DNA from: Leuconostocaceae bacterium ESL0723
GTDB lineage: Bacteria; Bacillota; Bacilli; Lactobacillales; Lactobacillaceae
Reading direction: 5' to 3'
Assembly: GCA_029392055.1 (NCBI GenBank)
Contig: CP113928.1
Coordinates: 1,114,501 to 1,178,500 of the forward strand
Length of the DNA: 64,000 nucleotides
Position 1 is the stretch's first letter; each line of letters starts with the position of its first letter. Under the pieces are notes generated by a model. It was not told the DNA's origin. It searched no databases and saw nothing but the letters and a program-made list of their open reading frames with translations. Of the stretch, positions 52,257 through 62,543 are shown one piece after another. Both the position numbers and the translations under genes were made by a program.

Positions 52257-53149
52257 TAAATCAAGGCTAACAGCAGGCAAACAGCCCAACTGAGCATGAC
52301 AATGATTAGGTTTTTAATGATTAGGATAAAGTGCTTTTCCTTAATCGGTTCCCGGTTAAAGCGGTTAATATTCATCACTACCAGAGGCAGGAGGGCCCAG
52401 GTACCCAGGCAAAGCCAGGGTAACCAGCCCACTAATACCAAGACCGCTAGCTCAACATAGGCAATCACAGCCCAGGCCAAGAGCATCCGCTTGGCATTAA
52501 TGGTACCTAAATAATAAACAATGGTGTGGCGACCGTTTTCAATATCCTCGTAAATGTCAGCGATGTTGTTGGCCAACATGATACTACCAATCATTAGCAC
52601 CAGGGGCAGACTGACTAAGAACCACTGGAGCAGAATGGCGCCAGTCAGTTGAATGCCAGTGTTTACGTAGAGCTGAGCCACCAGGATAAAGTAACCCATG
52701 GTCACCCCTGAGACCAGCTCCCCAAAGGGCGTATTGGTGATTGGCTTAGGACCGGCCGAGTACAAATAACCAATGGCAAAGCTGAGTAGGCCAATTACCC
52801 AGGTTACCAGCCCGGTTCTCAGGGCCACTAGAATGCCAGCCAAGGCCGCAACGATACCCAAAGCCAGGGCGACCTTCAAGACGGTTTTTTCCGTCACTGC
52901 CGGACCATCGGTTGGCGTACCGCTTTCGCGGATAAACTCGTTGCTAACCTGGCGCTTATTATCCTCATACCGGTTAAAGGTATTGACCGCCAGGTGGGCG
53001 CCCACGGCGGCCACCGTCAGTAAGATGGTATTGGGCCAATTGACCAGGTGATAGCGCCAAAGGCTGTACAGTAATCCGATTAGGAGTGGCGCCAGACTGG
53101 GAATTACCACCCGGATTTCAATCAGGTCAAAGAATTGTTTGATACGCAC
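52256..53149 (-). CDS. UbiA family prenyltransferase (MenA-like)
   Basis: A 297-residue membrane protein with about nine segments. The first Mg-diphosphate motif region NTFNRYEDNKRQ and the second NNIADIYEDIENGRHTI match the UbiA/MenA family, which attaches a polyprenyl chain to an aromatic ring (dihydroxynaphthoate for menaquinone). The first motif has NRYED where NDYFD-like is usual. No other menaquinone gene is near, so it may make a demethylmenaquinone for extracellular electron transfer or partial respiration. Start GTG after GAGG, 10 bases after the DUF421 stop. Confidence 0.86.
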   Translation of the reverse strand: MRIKQFFDLIEIRVVIPSLAPLLIGLLYSLWRYHLVNWPNTILLTVAAVGAHLAVNTFNRYEDNKRQVSNEFIRESGTPTDGPAVTEKTVLKVALALGIVAALAGILVALRTGLVTWVIGLLSFAIGYLYSAGPKPITNTPFGELVSGVTMGYFILVAQLYVNTGIQLTGAILLQWFLVSLPLVLMIGSIMLANNIADIYEDIENGRHTIVYYLGTINAKRMLLAWAVIAYVELAVLVLVGWLPWLCLGTWALLPLVVMNINRFNREPIKEKHFILIIKNLIIVMLSWAVCLLLALI

Positions 53150-53158
53150 GGGGTAGCC

Positions 53159-53833
53159 TCACTTCGTCGCCTTTACTTCGGCCTTAACCTGCTTTTGATT
53201 GGGGTCATAAGGGGTGAAGCGAATCTTGCCACCCAGGTACTCGGCCACATAGATGTCGCGGACGTTCTCGTAACCAGCATCCTCAACCTGCTTTTCCAAC
53301 CAATCCTCGTCCTTACCAATGGCATCCAGGACATCGTCGTTGGCCTGGCCATCGTAGATAATCGGGTACTTAGGGTTTTGATCACCGTAGTTGATGACCG
53401 TCAGCTGGCCGTTTTGTTCCAGCACTGCCCGCTTAACCTTGGAAACATCATAAACGTCTTGTTCACGGAGCTTAAACATCAAATCTGAAGCTGACATCCC
53501 GGCCTTTAAGACCGTGTCAATCATAATATGACCATTTTCAATGATGGCCCGGGGTTCCCCATCAATAATGATTTTAGCCAGGTGGTTGTGTTCCTTTAAG
53601 AACTTCAAACTCATCACCAGCAGGGTCCAGATAATCAGGACCACCACGAATTCAAAGACCGTCACGTTATCGGAGTAAATCGTACCACCGATAATACCAC
53701 CAAGGACATAGTTTTGAACCTGATCCAGGGCGTTGGAAGGGGCCAGGTTCCCCTTTCCCATGATATTAATTTGGATAATTAAACCAATTAAGCCAATGCC
53801 AAGCTTGTAGATAATCGGTAAGTAGACACTCAT
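53159..53833 (-). CDS. DUF421 family membrane protein (YetF/YrbG type)
   Basis: A 224-residue protein with three membrane segments (first about 80 residues) and a C-terminal cytosolic domain (about 85-224) carrying the family block PRAIIENGHIM, SDLMFKLREQDVYDVSKVKRA and YPIIYDGQAN. The function of DUF421 is unknown. It overlaps the DUF3290 gene by ATGA, a pairing common in lactobacilli that suggests a two-protein complex. Confidence 0.9.
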   Translation of the reverse strand: MSVYLPIIYKLGIGLIGLIIQINIMGKGNLAPSNALDQVQNYVLGGIIGGTIYSDNVTVFEFVVVLIIWTLLVMSLKFLKEHNHLAKIIIDGEPRAIIENGHIMIDTVLKAGMSASDLMFKLREQDVYDVSKVKRAVLEQNGQLTVINYGDQNPKYPIIYDGQANDDVLDAIGKDEDWLEKQVEDAGYENVRDIYVAEYLGGKIRFTPYDPNQKQVKAEVKATK

Positions 53834-54273
53834 TGCACGACCTCCACGTTGTCATTTAACAGGTAAACCCGCTGCAAACTATAGGACTGCTTGTCCTTGC
53901 TGAGGTTCATGCTGTAATACTTGTTGCCAATTTTAACCAGTAGGCCGTCGGTAAAGGCCGTCGTGTTGAAGTAAATTTTACTGGTTTTGACGTTTTGATC
54001 CTTAGCCACCTGTTTGGCAAAGGCCCCCATCTGAGACTGCTGGGAACTTTTCGCCTGGGCCTGCTGGTAGTCGGTGTACTGAACACTGGCCAAAAGCAAG
54101 AAGAGCAACAGGGCAATAATCGTCAAATCCCGGTAACGGGTATTTAACCGGTGGGTAAATGATGCAAAGACGCCCACGGCTAAGAGAATAAAGGTAATCC
54201 CAAGTAGGATAAACCCGACTGTATTGGTCAGGTTATTTTGTTTAGACAGATAATCTGCACTATAAAATGTCAT
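53830..54273 (-). CDS. DUF3290 family membrane protein
   Basis: A 147-residue protein: an N-terminal membrane anchor pair (about 17-60) and a small C-terminal domain (QVAKDQNVKTSKIYFNTTAF, then ALLVKIGNKYYSMNL-like). DUF3290 proteins occur with DUF421 in Lactobacillales; function unknown. First gene of a DUF3290-DUF421-ubiA unit. SD GGAGG. Confidence 0.87.
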   Translation of the reverse strand: MTFYSADYLSKQNNLTNTVGFILLGITFILLAVGVFASFTHRLNTRYRDLTIIALLLFLLLASVQYTDYQQAQAKSSQQSQMGAFAKQVAKDQNVKTSKIYFNTTAFTDGLLVKIGNKYYSMNLSKDKQSYSLQRVYLLNDNVEVVQ

Positions 54274-54365
54274 CTTTTCCGTGCCTCCATAGCAACCATT
54301 TTAGCATAGAATCTTACTACCCGGGCGTGCCAGCCAAGGCCGGGACCGCCTCAATTTCAGGGCAT

Positions 54366-54394
54366 AAAAAAAGCAGCCTCGCAGCTGCTTTTTT
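54366..54394. terminator. Terminator of groES-groEL
   Basis: AAAAGCAGC pairs with GCTGCTTTT around CTCGCA, with T residues following on the minus strand. Confidence 0.88.
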
Positions 54395-54397
54395 CAA

Positions 54398-56047
<1,650 letters not shown>

Positions 56048-56117
56048 TTATCTAATAAAAAAACTAGTGGTAATTAATGGTCGCCACTGTTAGTAATGCA
56101 TTCCGTCTTAGAAATGA

Positions 56118-56402
56118 TTACTCAACAATCGCAACGAGGTCTTTTTCGTGAAGGGCCAGATACTTCTGTCCTTCGTAAGAAACCTCTTGGCCAGCGTACT
56201 TATCGAAGAGAACCTGGTCACCAGGCTTAACGGTTAATTCGTGCTTGTTACCATCGGCAGTCAGCAGGCCGTCACCAACGGCTAAGACCTTACCCGTTAC
56301 GGGCTTTTCATCGGCACTACCTGCAATGACAATGCCACCAACGGTCTTTTCACCTTCTTCAGCAACTTCAATAATTACGCGATCACCCAAGGGCTTTAAC
56401 AT
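56118..56402 (-). CDS. groES: Co-chaperonin GroES
   Basis: A 94-residue GroES that caps Gro[14 protein letters not shown] at the N-terminus and the mobile-loop region [18 protein letters not shown] (about 23-40) are typical. The ATG at 56402 has GGAGG eight bases upstream; the earlier ATG precedes that SD. Confidence 0.97.
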   Translation of the reverse strand: MLKPLGDRVIIEVAEEGEKTVGGIVIAGSADEKPVTGKVLAVGDGLLTADGNKHELTVKPGDQVLFDKYAGQEVSYEGQKYLALHEKDLVAIVE

Positions 56403-56443
56403 TACCTGTACCTCCATTAATGGTTAAAATCATTTTTCATCAG

Positions 56444-56470
56444 TTAGCACTCTGCAACATCGAGTGCTAA
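56444..56470 (-). promoter_or_regulatory. CIRCE operator (HrcA binding site)
   Basis: Perfect TTAGCACTC (56444-56452), nine bases, GAGTGCTAA (56462-56470), between the promoter and groES. HrcA would repress groESL until heat or unfolded protein occupies GroEL. Confidence 0.96.
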
Positions 56471-56482
56471 CTTTCACCTATA

Positions 56483-56510
56483 AGTATACCACAGCTGCAA
56501 GAATTGTCAA
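56483..56510 (-). promoter_or_regulatory. groESL promoter
   Basis: TTGACA (56505-56510), 16 bases, TATACT (56483-56488) on the minus strand. Confidence 0.85.
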
Positions 56511-56535
56511 AAAATTCACTTAAAATTTGGCCAAA

Positions 56536-57276
56536 TTACTTCAAGTTGAAACCCTTACGCTGGGCGTACTCTGTCAGCTCAGACGAGGGGTTGGCTTTCT
56601 CAAAAAGACCCAGGTTGTGCTCGGTCCAATCCTTGTCCATCCCCCGTGTCTTATAATACGAGCGCATGGTCTGATTGTATTCATCAACCGCACTTTCCAT
56701 TTGGGCCTGGTCGTAGTGACCTTCCATTAGGCTGCCAGCCAGGGGCAACTTTGGCTTAATACCAGGGTTTTGGTCCGGATAACCGAGTGAGAAGCCCATT
56801 ACTGGCTTAACTAACTGTGGCAAATCGAGCTCACGCTCGTATACTTCATAAGCGCGCATCACGCCAGCCATGGTCACCGTTCCTAATCCAAGAGCTTCGG
56901 CCGCAATTTGGGCCCGGCCCAGAGCGATGGCCGCACTAACGACCCCACCCTCTAGCATCTGGTAGTGACTGATCTTTTCAATGGCCATCTTCCGCTGGTC
57001 CTCATCTAGACCAATTAGGTCCTTGTTAAAGTCAACTGTGACTACAAAGAAGCGGGTCGCGGTCTCGATGTATTTCATGCCGACAATTTTGCTAATCTCA
57101 GCCTTGATTTTTTGGTCAGTGATTTCAATGAAGGTGACCGGTTGGTAGTTTTGAAAATTCGGACCGGCCGTGGCTGCCGTGATAATCTCAGCCACCTGTT
57201 CATCAGTGACTGGCTGGTCAGTGAAGGCCCGGATTGACTGGTGGGCGCGTAAGTGATTTAGAATGTGGTTGTCCAT
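56536..57276 (-). CDS. NADPH-dependent nitroreductase / flavin oxidoreductase (NfsA type)
   Basis: A 246-residue FMN-dependent oxidoreductase. The N-terminal HQSIRAFTDQPV and ITAATAGPNFQNYQPV flavin-binding pattern and the central GVVSAAIALGRAQIAAEALGLGT fit the NfsA/FRP group, which reduces nitro compounds, quinones or flavins. Cytosolic. SD GGAG. It is divergent from an aromatic-acid-exporter-like gene; a perfect palindrome lies between them, so both may answer to the same aromatic stress. Confidence 0.88.
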   Translation of the reverse strand: MDNHILNHLRAHQSIRAFTDQPVTDEQVAEIITAATAGPNFQNYQPVTFIEITDQKIKAEISKIVGMKYIETATRFFVVTVDFNKDLIGLDEDQRKMAIEKISHYQMLEGGVVSAAIALGRAQIAAEALGLGTVTMAGVMRAYEVYERELDLPQLVKPVMGFSLGYPDQNPGIKPKLPLAGSLMEGHYDQAQMESAVDEYNQTMRSYYKTRGMDKDWTEHNLGLFEKANPSSELTEYAQRKGFNLK

Positions 57277-57301
57277 AGCGTTAACTCCAATTTTTAAAAT
57301 T

Positions 57302-57329
57302 TTGCTTGGGTAATATGTTACCCTATTTG
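57302..57329 (+). promoter_or_regulatory. Promoter with spacer-filling palindrome between nitroreductase and exporter genes
   Basis: TTGCTT (57302-57307) and TATTTG (57324-57329) are separated by exactly 16 bases that form the perfect inverted repeat GGGTAA-TATG-TTACCC (57308-57323). A repressor bound here would block the exporter promoter and perhaps the divergent nitroreductase promoter. Confidence 0.6.
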
Positions 57330-57350
57330 TATCTACAAAGGGAGGAAGAC

Positions 57351-57845
57351 ATGGAATTCAGTGCGCCGCGGGTTGGCCTGCGGACTTTAAAAACCGGCCT
57401 ATGCGTCATGGTTATTATTATTGCCTTCCACTTCCTCCACAGGCCACCCTTCGTGGCCTGTCTGGCAGCGGTTTTTGCCATGCGGGAAAGCTGGGAAAAC
57501 ACCCTGCATTATTCCAAAATCCGCCTGATGTCTAACAGTGTTGGCGGTTCCCTCGCCCTGGTTTACTTTCTTATCCGCCAGGAGGGCCACAACGCCCCCT
57601 GGGTCTCGATGGTTGTCTTACCTATCCTAGTAATTATCACCATCGTGGTCTTAGACAGTATCAACTACAACAACGGCGTGATTGGTGGCTTAGCCGCCCT
57701 ACTCATGATTTCGCTGACCATCCCACTGGGGGCTACGATTGACTATGTCTTTGAGCGAATTGTGGACACCTTTATCGGGGTCCTAATTGCCATTGCCATT
57801 AACGCTCCCGGGGCTCCCCGAGACGTAGAAAAAGCAGACGATTAA
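57351..57845 (+). CDS. Aromatic acid exporter family (FUSC/DUF939-like) membrane protein
   Basis: A 164-residue protein with about four or five membrane segments. RVGLRTLKTGLCVMVII at the start, ACLAAVFAMRESWENTL, and the ending YVFERIVDTFIGVLIAIAIN are typical of the N-terminal membrane half of ArAE/FUSC proteins; the cytosolic half of longer members is absent, which is common in Firmicutes. Likely exports aromatic or weak acids. ATG at 57351 after GGGAGG; the ORF start at 57306 lies in the promoter. Confidence 0.82.
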   Translation: MEFSAPRVGLRTLKTGLCVMVIIIAFHFLHRPPFVACLAAVFAMRESWENTLHYSKIRLMSNSVGGSLALVYFLIRQEGHNAPWVSMVVLPILVIITIVVLDSINYNNGVIGGLAALLMISLTIPLGATIDYVFERIVDTFIGVLIAIAINAPGAPRDVEKADD

Positions 57846-57859
57846 GTCTGCTTTTTTAG
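57829..57859. terminator. Bidirectional terminator, exporter / HAD gene
   Basis: AAAAGCAGAC pairs with GTCTGCTTTT around the loop that contains the exporter's TAA stop region. Confidence 0.87.
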
Positions 57860-58677
57860 TTTAAATTCAATTTAGTTTCGATGGTTTTTAAGACCCCATC
57901 TTCAGTGTTGCTGGCCAACGCCTCAGTCAATCCCTCATCCTTCAAACTGGGCAGGGCGTTTGGCATCAAGTAGGCATTGGGGTATTTCTTCAGCATTTCA
58001 AAGTCATTGGCATTATCACCAAAGACCATCACCTCGTCATTTTTAACATCGTAGAGATCCTGGAGAACCTGCAGGCCGGTTCCCTTGTCAACGCCCTTGG
58101 GCAAGATATCGACGGAGCCAAAGCCAGAACCAGTGGCATGGAGCTGGTCGCCAAAGGTGTCCTGGATTTCTTGGACGTGTTCTTGGACCTCGTCATGGGG
58201 CCAAACAAAGGTCACCCCAAGAATGGGATCATCGACCTCAACAAACTTTTCCACCTGGTGAACCTCAGGGTAAAACTCAGCCACCATCTTGCGGACGCTG
58301 TCGCTGGCATGGTTGGACACGTAGGTACCATGGTCCCCACTTAAAATCACCAGGTTGTCTGAAGATGAGGGGTTGTTAGCGTTCCAGAAAATCACATCCT
58401 GGACCTGCTGAGGGGTCAGGTGGACGCTGAACAAGTTCTGATCACCGGTAGCGACCACGGAACCGTTAGCGCCAACATAGTTAATCTTGCCACCCTTTTT
58501 AGCGACCGGCGCAAAAATCTCCCGCAGGTTAGCAACCTGTCGGCCAGAAGCTGCCACAAACTCAATCTTTTTTTCAGTTAATTGGGCCAGCACCCTTTCA
58601 AAACGGGCCACATCGTAGTGGTCATTGTCTCGGAGAAAGGTACCGTCCATGTCGGTGGCAATCATTTTGATCGTCAT
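57856..58677 (-). CDS. Cof-type HAD-IIB phosphatase
   Basis: A 273-residue HAD hydrolase. Nucleophile DMDGTFL (about 8-14), motif II ASGR, motif III lysine in GVDKGTGL, and motif IV FGDNANDFEML are all present, with a type IIB cap in the middle. Such enzymes dephosphorylate sugar phosphates or flavin/PLP precursors; the substrate is unknown. SD AAAGGAG. Monocistronic. Confidence 0.92.
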   Translation of the reverse strand: MTIKMIATDMDGTFLRDNDHYDVARFERVLAQLTEKKIEFVAASGRQVANLREIFAPVAKKGGKINYVGANGSVVATGDQNLFSVHLTPQQVQDVIFWNANNPSSSDNLVILSGDHGTYVSNHASDSVRKMVAEFYPEVHQVEKFVEVDDPILGVTFVWPHDEVQEHVQEIQDTFGDQLHATGSGFGSVDILPKGVDKGTGLQVLQDLYDVKNDEVMVFGDNANDFEMLKKYPNAYLMPNALPSLKDEGLTEALASNTEDGVLKTIETKLNLN

Positions 58678-58754
58678 TTTTGCACTCCTTTACTGGATTA
58701 GTCAGCGGTCTATGGCCGAGTATAGTTTGATAATTATAGCACAAGACCGTTATA

Positions 58755-58781
58755 AATAAAAAACGGCAAACGCCGTTTTAT
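58755..58781 (-). terminator. Terminator of the rex-femX unit
   Basis: AACGGC (58762-58767) and GCCGTT (58772-58777) around AAAC, followed on the minus strand by TTTTTTA; it overlaps the last codons of the FemX-like gene. Confidence 0.8.
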
Positions 58782-59815
58782 TGAAACTGTTTCAAATATT
58801 CGTCATAGCCGGCCTGGTCAATCACCCAGTCCAACTCACCGATGTATTCGGCGTGGGGATCATGGTAGGCAAAGCCGTGCTTAAACTTATACAGACCATC
58901 ACTAGGGTCAAAATCGCCGACTCCACCAAAGTCGTACTCCACCTTGCCCAGGGAAAGACCCCACTTGAGCATCTCCCACTGGACGGCATAAGGGGCATAG
59001 TGCTTGGCATAACGGCGGTCGGAACCGGCATACATGTACCAGATCTCATCGCCATAGCTAAAGCCAATCCCACTAGCAATCACCCGGCCTTCAAAATGGG
59101 CCAAGAAGACCTTGAAGTAACCGGTCCCCTGCCAGAGTTCCTGCATCCGCAGGAAATAATCGATGGGCCGGTGGGTGATGTGCTGAGAAGCCGCCATCAT
59201 CGTGTAGGTTTCAAAGAAGGCCTCGATATCGGCCCGACTATCACCACTAGTGACCGTGACGCCATCCTTGGCGGCCCGGCGAATTTGGTTACGATAGTCG
59301 CGCTTGAAGTGGTGCATCAGACTGTCTTCATCGGTGATAACCTCGGCACCATCTCCGCGGCCATCGTAGTAGAGAACCATGTTCTTACGAGGCTGAATGT
59401 TACCGTGCATCTTGGTAATCTGCCGGTTACGGGTCTGAAAGCCAGCATCCCGGTAAGCCTGGTCCAGTTCATCGGAATAAGGCATCTCCGGGTCTAAGCG
59501 GATCAAAAAGACATTATCCGGTAGGTTAGCCTGGGCTTCTTGGACTAAGTCCTTGACCAGGGCCACGTTATCCACATCAGCAATCGGACCCCGACCAGCA
59601 TAGGCCAGGAGCTTACCCGGCACGGCCTCAATCGTCAGGACCGACAGGACCGCATCAATCTTGCCATCCTGTTCGTGGTAGATATAGAGATGACCCCAGT
59701 TATTTTTCAGCTGACCCCACAGTGGGTCCTGAGTTACCTGACCACGTGGGTCTTGACGGACAAATTCTTGGTATGCGGCAACCTTCTGGCTGTCATTTAA
59801 ATCTAGAACCGGCAT
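58778..59815 (-). CDS. FemX/FemAB-type peptidoglycan bridge aminoacyltransferase
   Basis: A 345-residue FemABX protein with twin GNAT-like domains. DPLWGQLKNNWG near the N-terminus, LIRLDPEMPY, RDYRNQIRRAAKDGV (about 174-188) and the C-terminal KHYAPYAVQWEMLKWGLSLG, YDFGGV, KFKHGFA match the family that adds amino acids from aminoacyl-tRNA to the lipid II lysine or meso-DAP. It lacks a long coiled-coil insertion. SD GAGGAG; seven bases after rex on the same strand. Confidence 0.9.
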   Translation of the reverse strand: MPVLDLNDSQKVAAYQEFVRQDPRGQVTQDPLWGQLKNNWGHLYIYHEQDGKIDAVLSVLTIEAVPGKLLAYAGRGPIADVDNVALVKDLVQEAQANLPDNVFLIRLDPEMPYSDELDQAYRDAGFQTRNRQITKMHGNIQPRKNMVLYYDGRGDGAEVITDEDSLMHHFKRDYRNQIRRAAKDGVTVTSGDSRADIEAFFETYTMMAASQHITHRPIDYFLRMQELWQGTGYFKVFLAHFEGRVIASGIGFSYGDEIWYMYAGSDRRYAKHYAPYAVQWEMLKWGLSLGKVEYDFGGVGDFDPSDGLYKFKHGFAYHDPHAEYIGELDWVIDQAGYDEYLKQFQ

Positions 59816-59822
59816 GCTCTCC

Positions 59823-60473
59823 TCAGTTCCCGGTCGTGATTGAACCGTAGTTATCGATGAAGTAAATCAAAGTTTGCAATTCGTTGGTCAAGTCGACGTT
59901 TTGCACGCGGACACCAGCGGGCACGGTCACCCGGACGGGGGTGAAGTTCAAGATACCCTTAATACCAGCCTTAATCAGCTCGTCAGTGATATCCTGGGCC
60001 ACTTCCTGGGGCACCGTCAAAATTGCAATGTTAATCCGCTGAACCCGGATTTGTTCCTGAAGATCGTCCATGCTGTAAATAGGGACACCGGACAGGACAT
60101 GACCAATCCGTTCTGGGTTCACATCAAAGGCGGCTGCAATCCGCATATTTGATGACTGGTGGAAGTTGAAGTTCAACAGGGCCTGACCCAGGTGACCGAC
60201 ACCAATCAGGGCCACGTTAATCAGACTATCCTGGTCCAAAACCTTAGAGAAGAAGTCCAACAAGGCCTTCACATCATAACCATAGCCACGTTTACCCAGG
60301 GCACCAAAGTATGAAAAATCGCGCCGGATTGTAGCGGCATCAAACTTAATTGCATCGCTTAATTCTGAGGACGAAATCCGTTCAGTGCCGGCGTCGTTTA
60401 AGAAGGTCAGATAGCGAAAATAAATTGGCAGCCGCTTAGCGGTCGCTCGAGGAATCTTGGGTTGTTCGGTCAT
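59823..60473 (-). CDS. rex: Redox-sensing transcriptional repressor Rex
   Basis: A 216-residue Rex. A winged helix domain (about 1-80; [20 protein letters not shown] then [15 protein letters not shown]) is followed by a Rossmann NAD(H) domain with [12 protein letters not shown] (about 90-101) and the swapped C-terminal helix. It senses the NADH/NAD+ ratio and represses fermentation and redox genes. SD GGAG. It heads a unit with the FemX-like gene. Rex-type half sites flank its promoter. Confidence 0.95.
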   Translation of the reverse strand: MTEQPKIPRATAKRLPIYFRYLTFLNDAGTERISSSELSDAIKFDAATIRRDFSYFGALGKRGYGYDVKALLDFFSKVLDQDSLINVALIGVGHLGQALLNFNFHQSSNMRIAAAFDVNPERIGHVLSGVPIYSMDDLQEQIRVQRINIAILTVPQEVAQDITDELIKAGIKGILNFTPVRVTVPAGVRVQNVDLTNELQTLIYFIDNYGSITTGN

Positions 60474-60507
60474 AATAACACTCCAGAATTTTTAGTAAAA
60501 ATTTACT

Positions 60508-60580
60508 TTGTGAATTTTTCCATCTCTCATTATACCATAAGAATAGGAATGATGAGGTAATAACCTGATAAAATTCACAA
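60508..60580 (-). promoter_or_regulatory. rex promoter flanked by inverted Rex-type half sites
   Basis: TTGTGAATTTT (60508-60518) and AAAATTCACAA (60570-60580) form an 11-base inverted pair, 51 bases apart, around an extended -10 (TGG then TATAAT, 60529-60534, minus strand). TTGTGAA is the half site of the Rex operator, so looping or dual half-site autoregulation is possible. Confidence 0.5.
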
Positions 60581-60590
60581 GCCAAAGTGC

Positions 60591-61601
60591 TTAAGACCGC
60601 TCAAAATCTAGGCCTGGTTCGGTATTCAAAGTTAAATCAGCAAAGCGATTTTCCTTATAATTCCAGTAACCCGCTGCCCCAATCATAGCGGCATTATCAC
60701 CGGTATAAGCCAGTGGTACTGGAATAAATTTAGTTTGCGGGAATTGCTTGAGTAAGTCGGTTAAGGCGGCCCGCAACTGATGGTTGGCTGCCACCCCGCC
60801 GGCCAGGATAAAGCTACGGACTGGATAGTTTTCCAGGGCCCGCTTGGTCCGACCGAGCAGGGCGGTCACCACTGCATTTTGAAAGGCGGTCGCCACATCA
60901 TCGGCGTTAATGGATTCGTGCTTTTGCTCGGCATGGTGGACATAGTTAATCACGGCACTCTTTAAGCCGGAAAAGCTAAAGTCATAGTTGTCCTCGTGGG
61001 CCATGGCTGTGGGAAAGGAAAAGTCAGGCTGGCCGCGCTGGGCCATTTCATCAATGGCCTTACCAGCCGGATAATCCAGGTGTAAGAGCCGGCCCACCTT
61101 GTCAAAACTCTCCCCCGCAGCATCATCCCGGGTTTCGCCGAGGACTTCAAACTGGTTTTCCTTGGGCATCAGCACCAGTTCGGTGTGGCCACCGGAGACC
61201 ATCAAGGCCAGAGCCGGATATTCAATCGGCTGGTTAAAGTTGGCCGCAGCAATGTGGCCGGCCAGGTGGTTAACCCCAATCAGGGGCAGGTCATGGGCCA
61301 TGGCAAAGGTTTTAGCGCCCATCAAGCCCACCAGTAGGGAACCAACCAGGCCGGGTCCGTAAGTCACCGCCACCGCGTCGATGTCGGCCGGGGTCAGCTG
61401 AGCCTGCTCAAGGGCGTCATCTAGGACCCGGGTAATCCACTCCAGGTGGTGCCGGCTAGCGACTTCGGGCACAATCCCGCCAAAGCGTTGGTGGGAGTTG
61501 ATCTGGGTAGCCACGCTGTTACTGAGAACTTTATGGCCATCCTGGACGATGGCCACGCTAGTTTCGTCAGCGCTCGATTCAAAGGCAATAATGTTTGTCA
61601 T
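60591..61601 (-). CDS. tsaD: tRNA threonylcarbamoyladenosine (t6A) transferase subunit TsaD
   Basis: A 336-residue ASKHA-fold protein that, with TsaB, moves threonylcarbamoyl to A37 of ANN-reading tRNAs. HLAGH metal site (about 112-116), [17 protein letters not shown] and the late GDNAAMIG are present. The N-terminal signature reads [10 protein letters not shown] where ET-S-C-DETS is usual, so the common cysteine is Ala. The ATG at 61601 overlaps the rimI stop by ATGA and has GGAG upstream; the longer ORF reads back through rimI. Confidence 0.95.
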   Translation of the reverse strand: MTNIIAFESSADETSVAIVQDGHKVLSNSVATQINSHQRFGGIVPEVASRHHLEWITRVLDDALEQAQLTPADIDAVAVTYGPGLVGSLLVGLMGAKTFAMAHDLPLIGVNHLAGHIAAANFNQPIEYPALALMVSGGHTELVLMPKENQFEVLGETRDDAAGESFDKVGRLLHLDYPAGKAIDEMAQRGQPDFSFPTAMAHEDNYDFSFSGLKSAVINYVHHAEQKHESINADDVATAFQNAVVTALLGRTKRALENYPVRSFILAGGVAANHQLRAALTDLLKQFPQTKFIPVPLAYTGDNAAMIGAAGYWNYKENRFADLTLNTEPGLDFERS

Positions 61602-62008
61602 CCCGTTTTCTCCATTAAAAGGGCGTCTTGCCCATTCCGATAGTAACGTTTGCGCCGGTGGTAAGTCGAAAAGCCCAATTGTTGATACAGACATTGGGCT
61701 GGCAGGTTATCAGCCGCAACTTCTAGTAAGAAACGGGCCCCTGGATAGTACGCCATGACGGTTTCCATTAAAAGCCGGCCCTCTCCCCGGCCTTGATGGC
61801 TTGGATCAACCGCCAAACAACCAATCTCAACCTCGTCTAGAATCTGGGTCGTGCCTACAAAACCGGCCTCACTAAGCCAATAGGTGCTCCGGGGGCTCTT
61901 TAACTCATGGACAAAGACCCGCTTGGGCCAGGGACTGGGATTAAAGGCTGCCTGAGCAATTTCAAAAATCTTGTCAGCATCTTCAATTGTTGCTTGGCGG
62001 ATTTTCAA
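61598..62008 (-). CDS. rimI: RimI-like GNAT acetyltransferase
   Basis: A 136-residue GNAT enzyme, in other bacteria the N-alpha-acetyltransferase of ribosomal protein S18. The acetyl-CoA loop [15 protein letters not shown] (about 71-85), then [18 protein letters not shown] are clear. Start TTG after GAGG. It overlaps the upstream GNAT gene by 26 bases and tsaD by four, inside the tsaB-GNAT-rimI-tsaD unit. Confidence 0.9.
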   Translation of the reverse strand: MKIRQATIEDADKIFEIAQAAFNPSPWPKRVFVHELKSPRSTYWLSEAGFVGTTQILDEVEIGCLAVDPSHQGRGEGRLLMETVMAYYPGARFLLEVAADNLPAQCLYQQLGFSTYHRRKRYYRNGQDALLMEKTG

Positions 62009-62543
62009 GGGTTAACCTCATCGACAGAGCATCTTCCTGGTTATCCAGGTAGTAAGCCACCACAAGTTCAGTCATTTCAAAGCCTTGGCGTCGGTATAGG
62101 CGCTGAGCGTCTTCATTAGAACGACGCACTTCCAAGGAAACGCGGTCAAGATTGGCCGACTGGGCTAACCGCTGAGCAGCTAGCAAAAGCTCACTACCAA
62201 TCCCCTGCCCCTGCCAGACCGGCAAGACGGCCAGGTTACTAATATGTAGGTCTTCCTCCTGGGAACGGAAAACAATCCCGATAAAGGCCACCAGTTGTCC
62301 GTCAATGGCCACCACCAGGTAAATGCGATCCCGGGGCGAAGAAAGTTCACGCAAAAAATCCTGGGAAAGCCAGGGGGCATAACCGTCATAGACGGCTTCC
62401 TGGATTTTCACCAGGTCGGGAATATCAGCCAAGAGGGCCCGACGAATTAAGAGCCGGTGCTCACCAGCCTCAATCGGGTAAGGTTCAAAGGCCTCAAAGG
62501 CTTGCCGGGGCCGCCGGCGCGGATGTTTAAACTTCGAAAACAT
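61983..62543 (-). CDS. Second GNAT acetyltransferase in the tsa unit
   Basis: A 186-residue GNAT protein, paralogous in fold to the next gene. A basic start (KHPRRRPRQAFEAF, about 5-18) precedes the domain; acetyl-CoA loop VLPVWQGQGIGSELLLAAQ, then EVRRSNEDAQRLYRRQGFEM. ATG at 62543 lies 17 bases inside the end of tsaB, with only a weak SD, so translation is probably coupled. Target unknown: either it or its neighbour could be the true S18 acetylase. Confidence 0.87.
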   Translation of the reverse strand: MFSKFKHPRRRPRQAFEAFEPYPIEAGEHRLLIRRALLADIPDLVKIQEAVYDGYAPWLSQDFLRELSSPRDRIYLVVAIDGQLVAFIGIVFRSQEEDLHISNLAVLPVWQGQGIGSELLLAAQRLAQSANLDRVSLEVRRSNEDAQRLYRRQGFEMTELVVAYYLDNQEDALSMRLTLENPPSNN

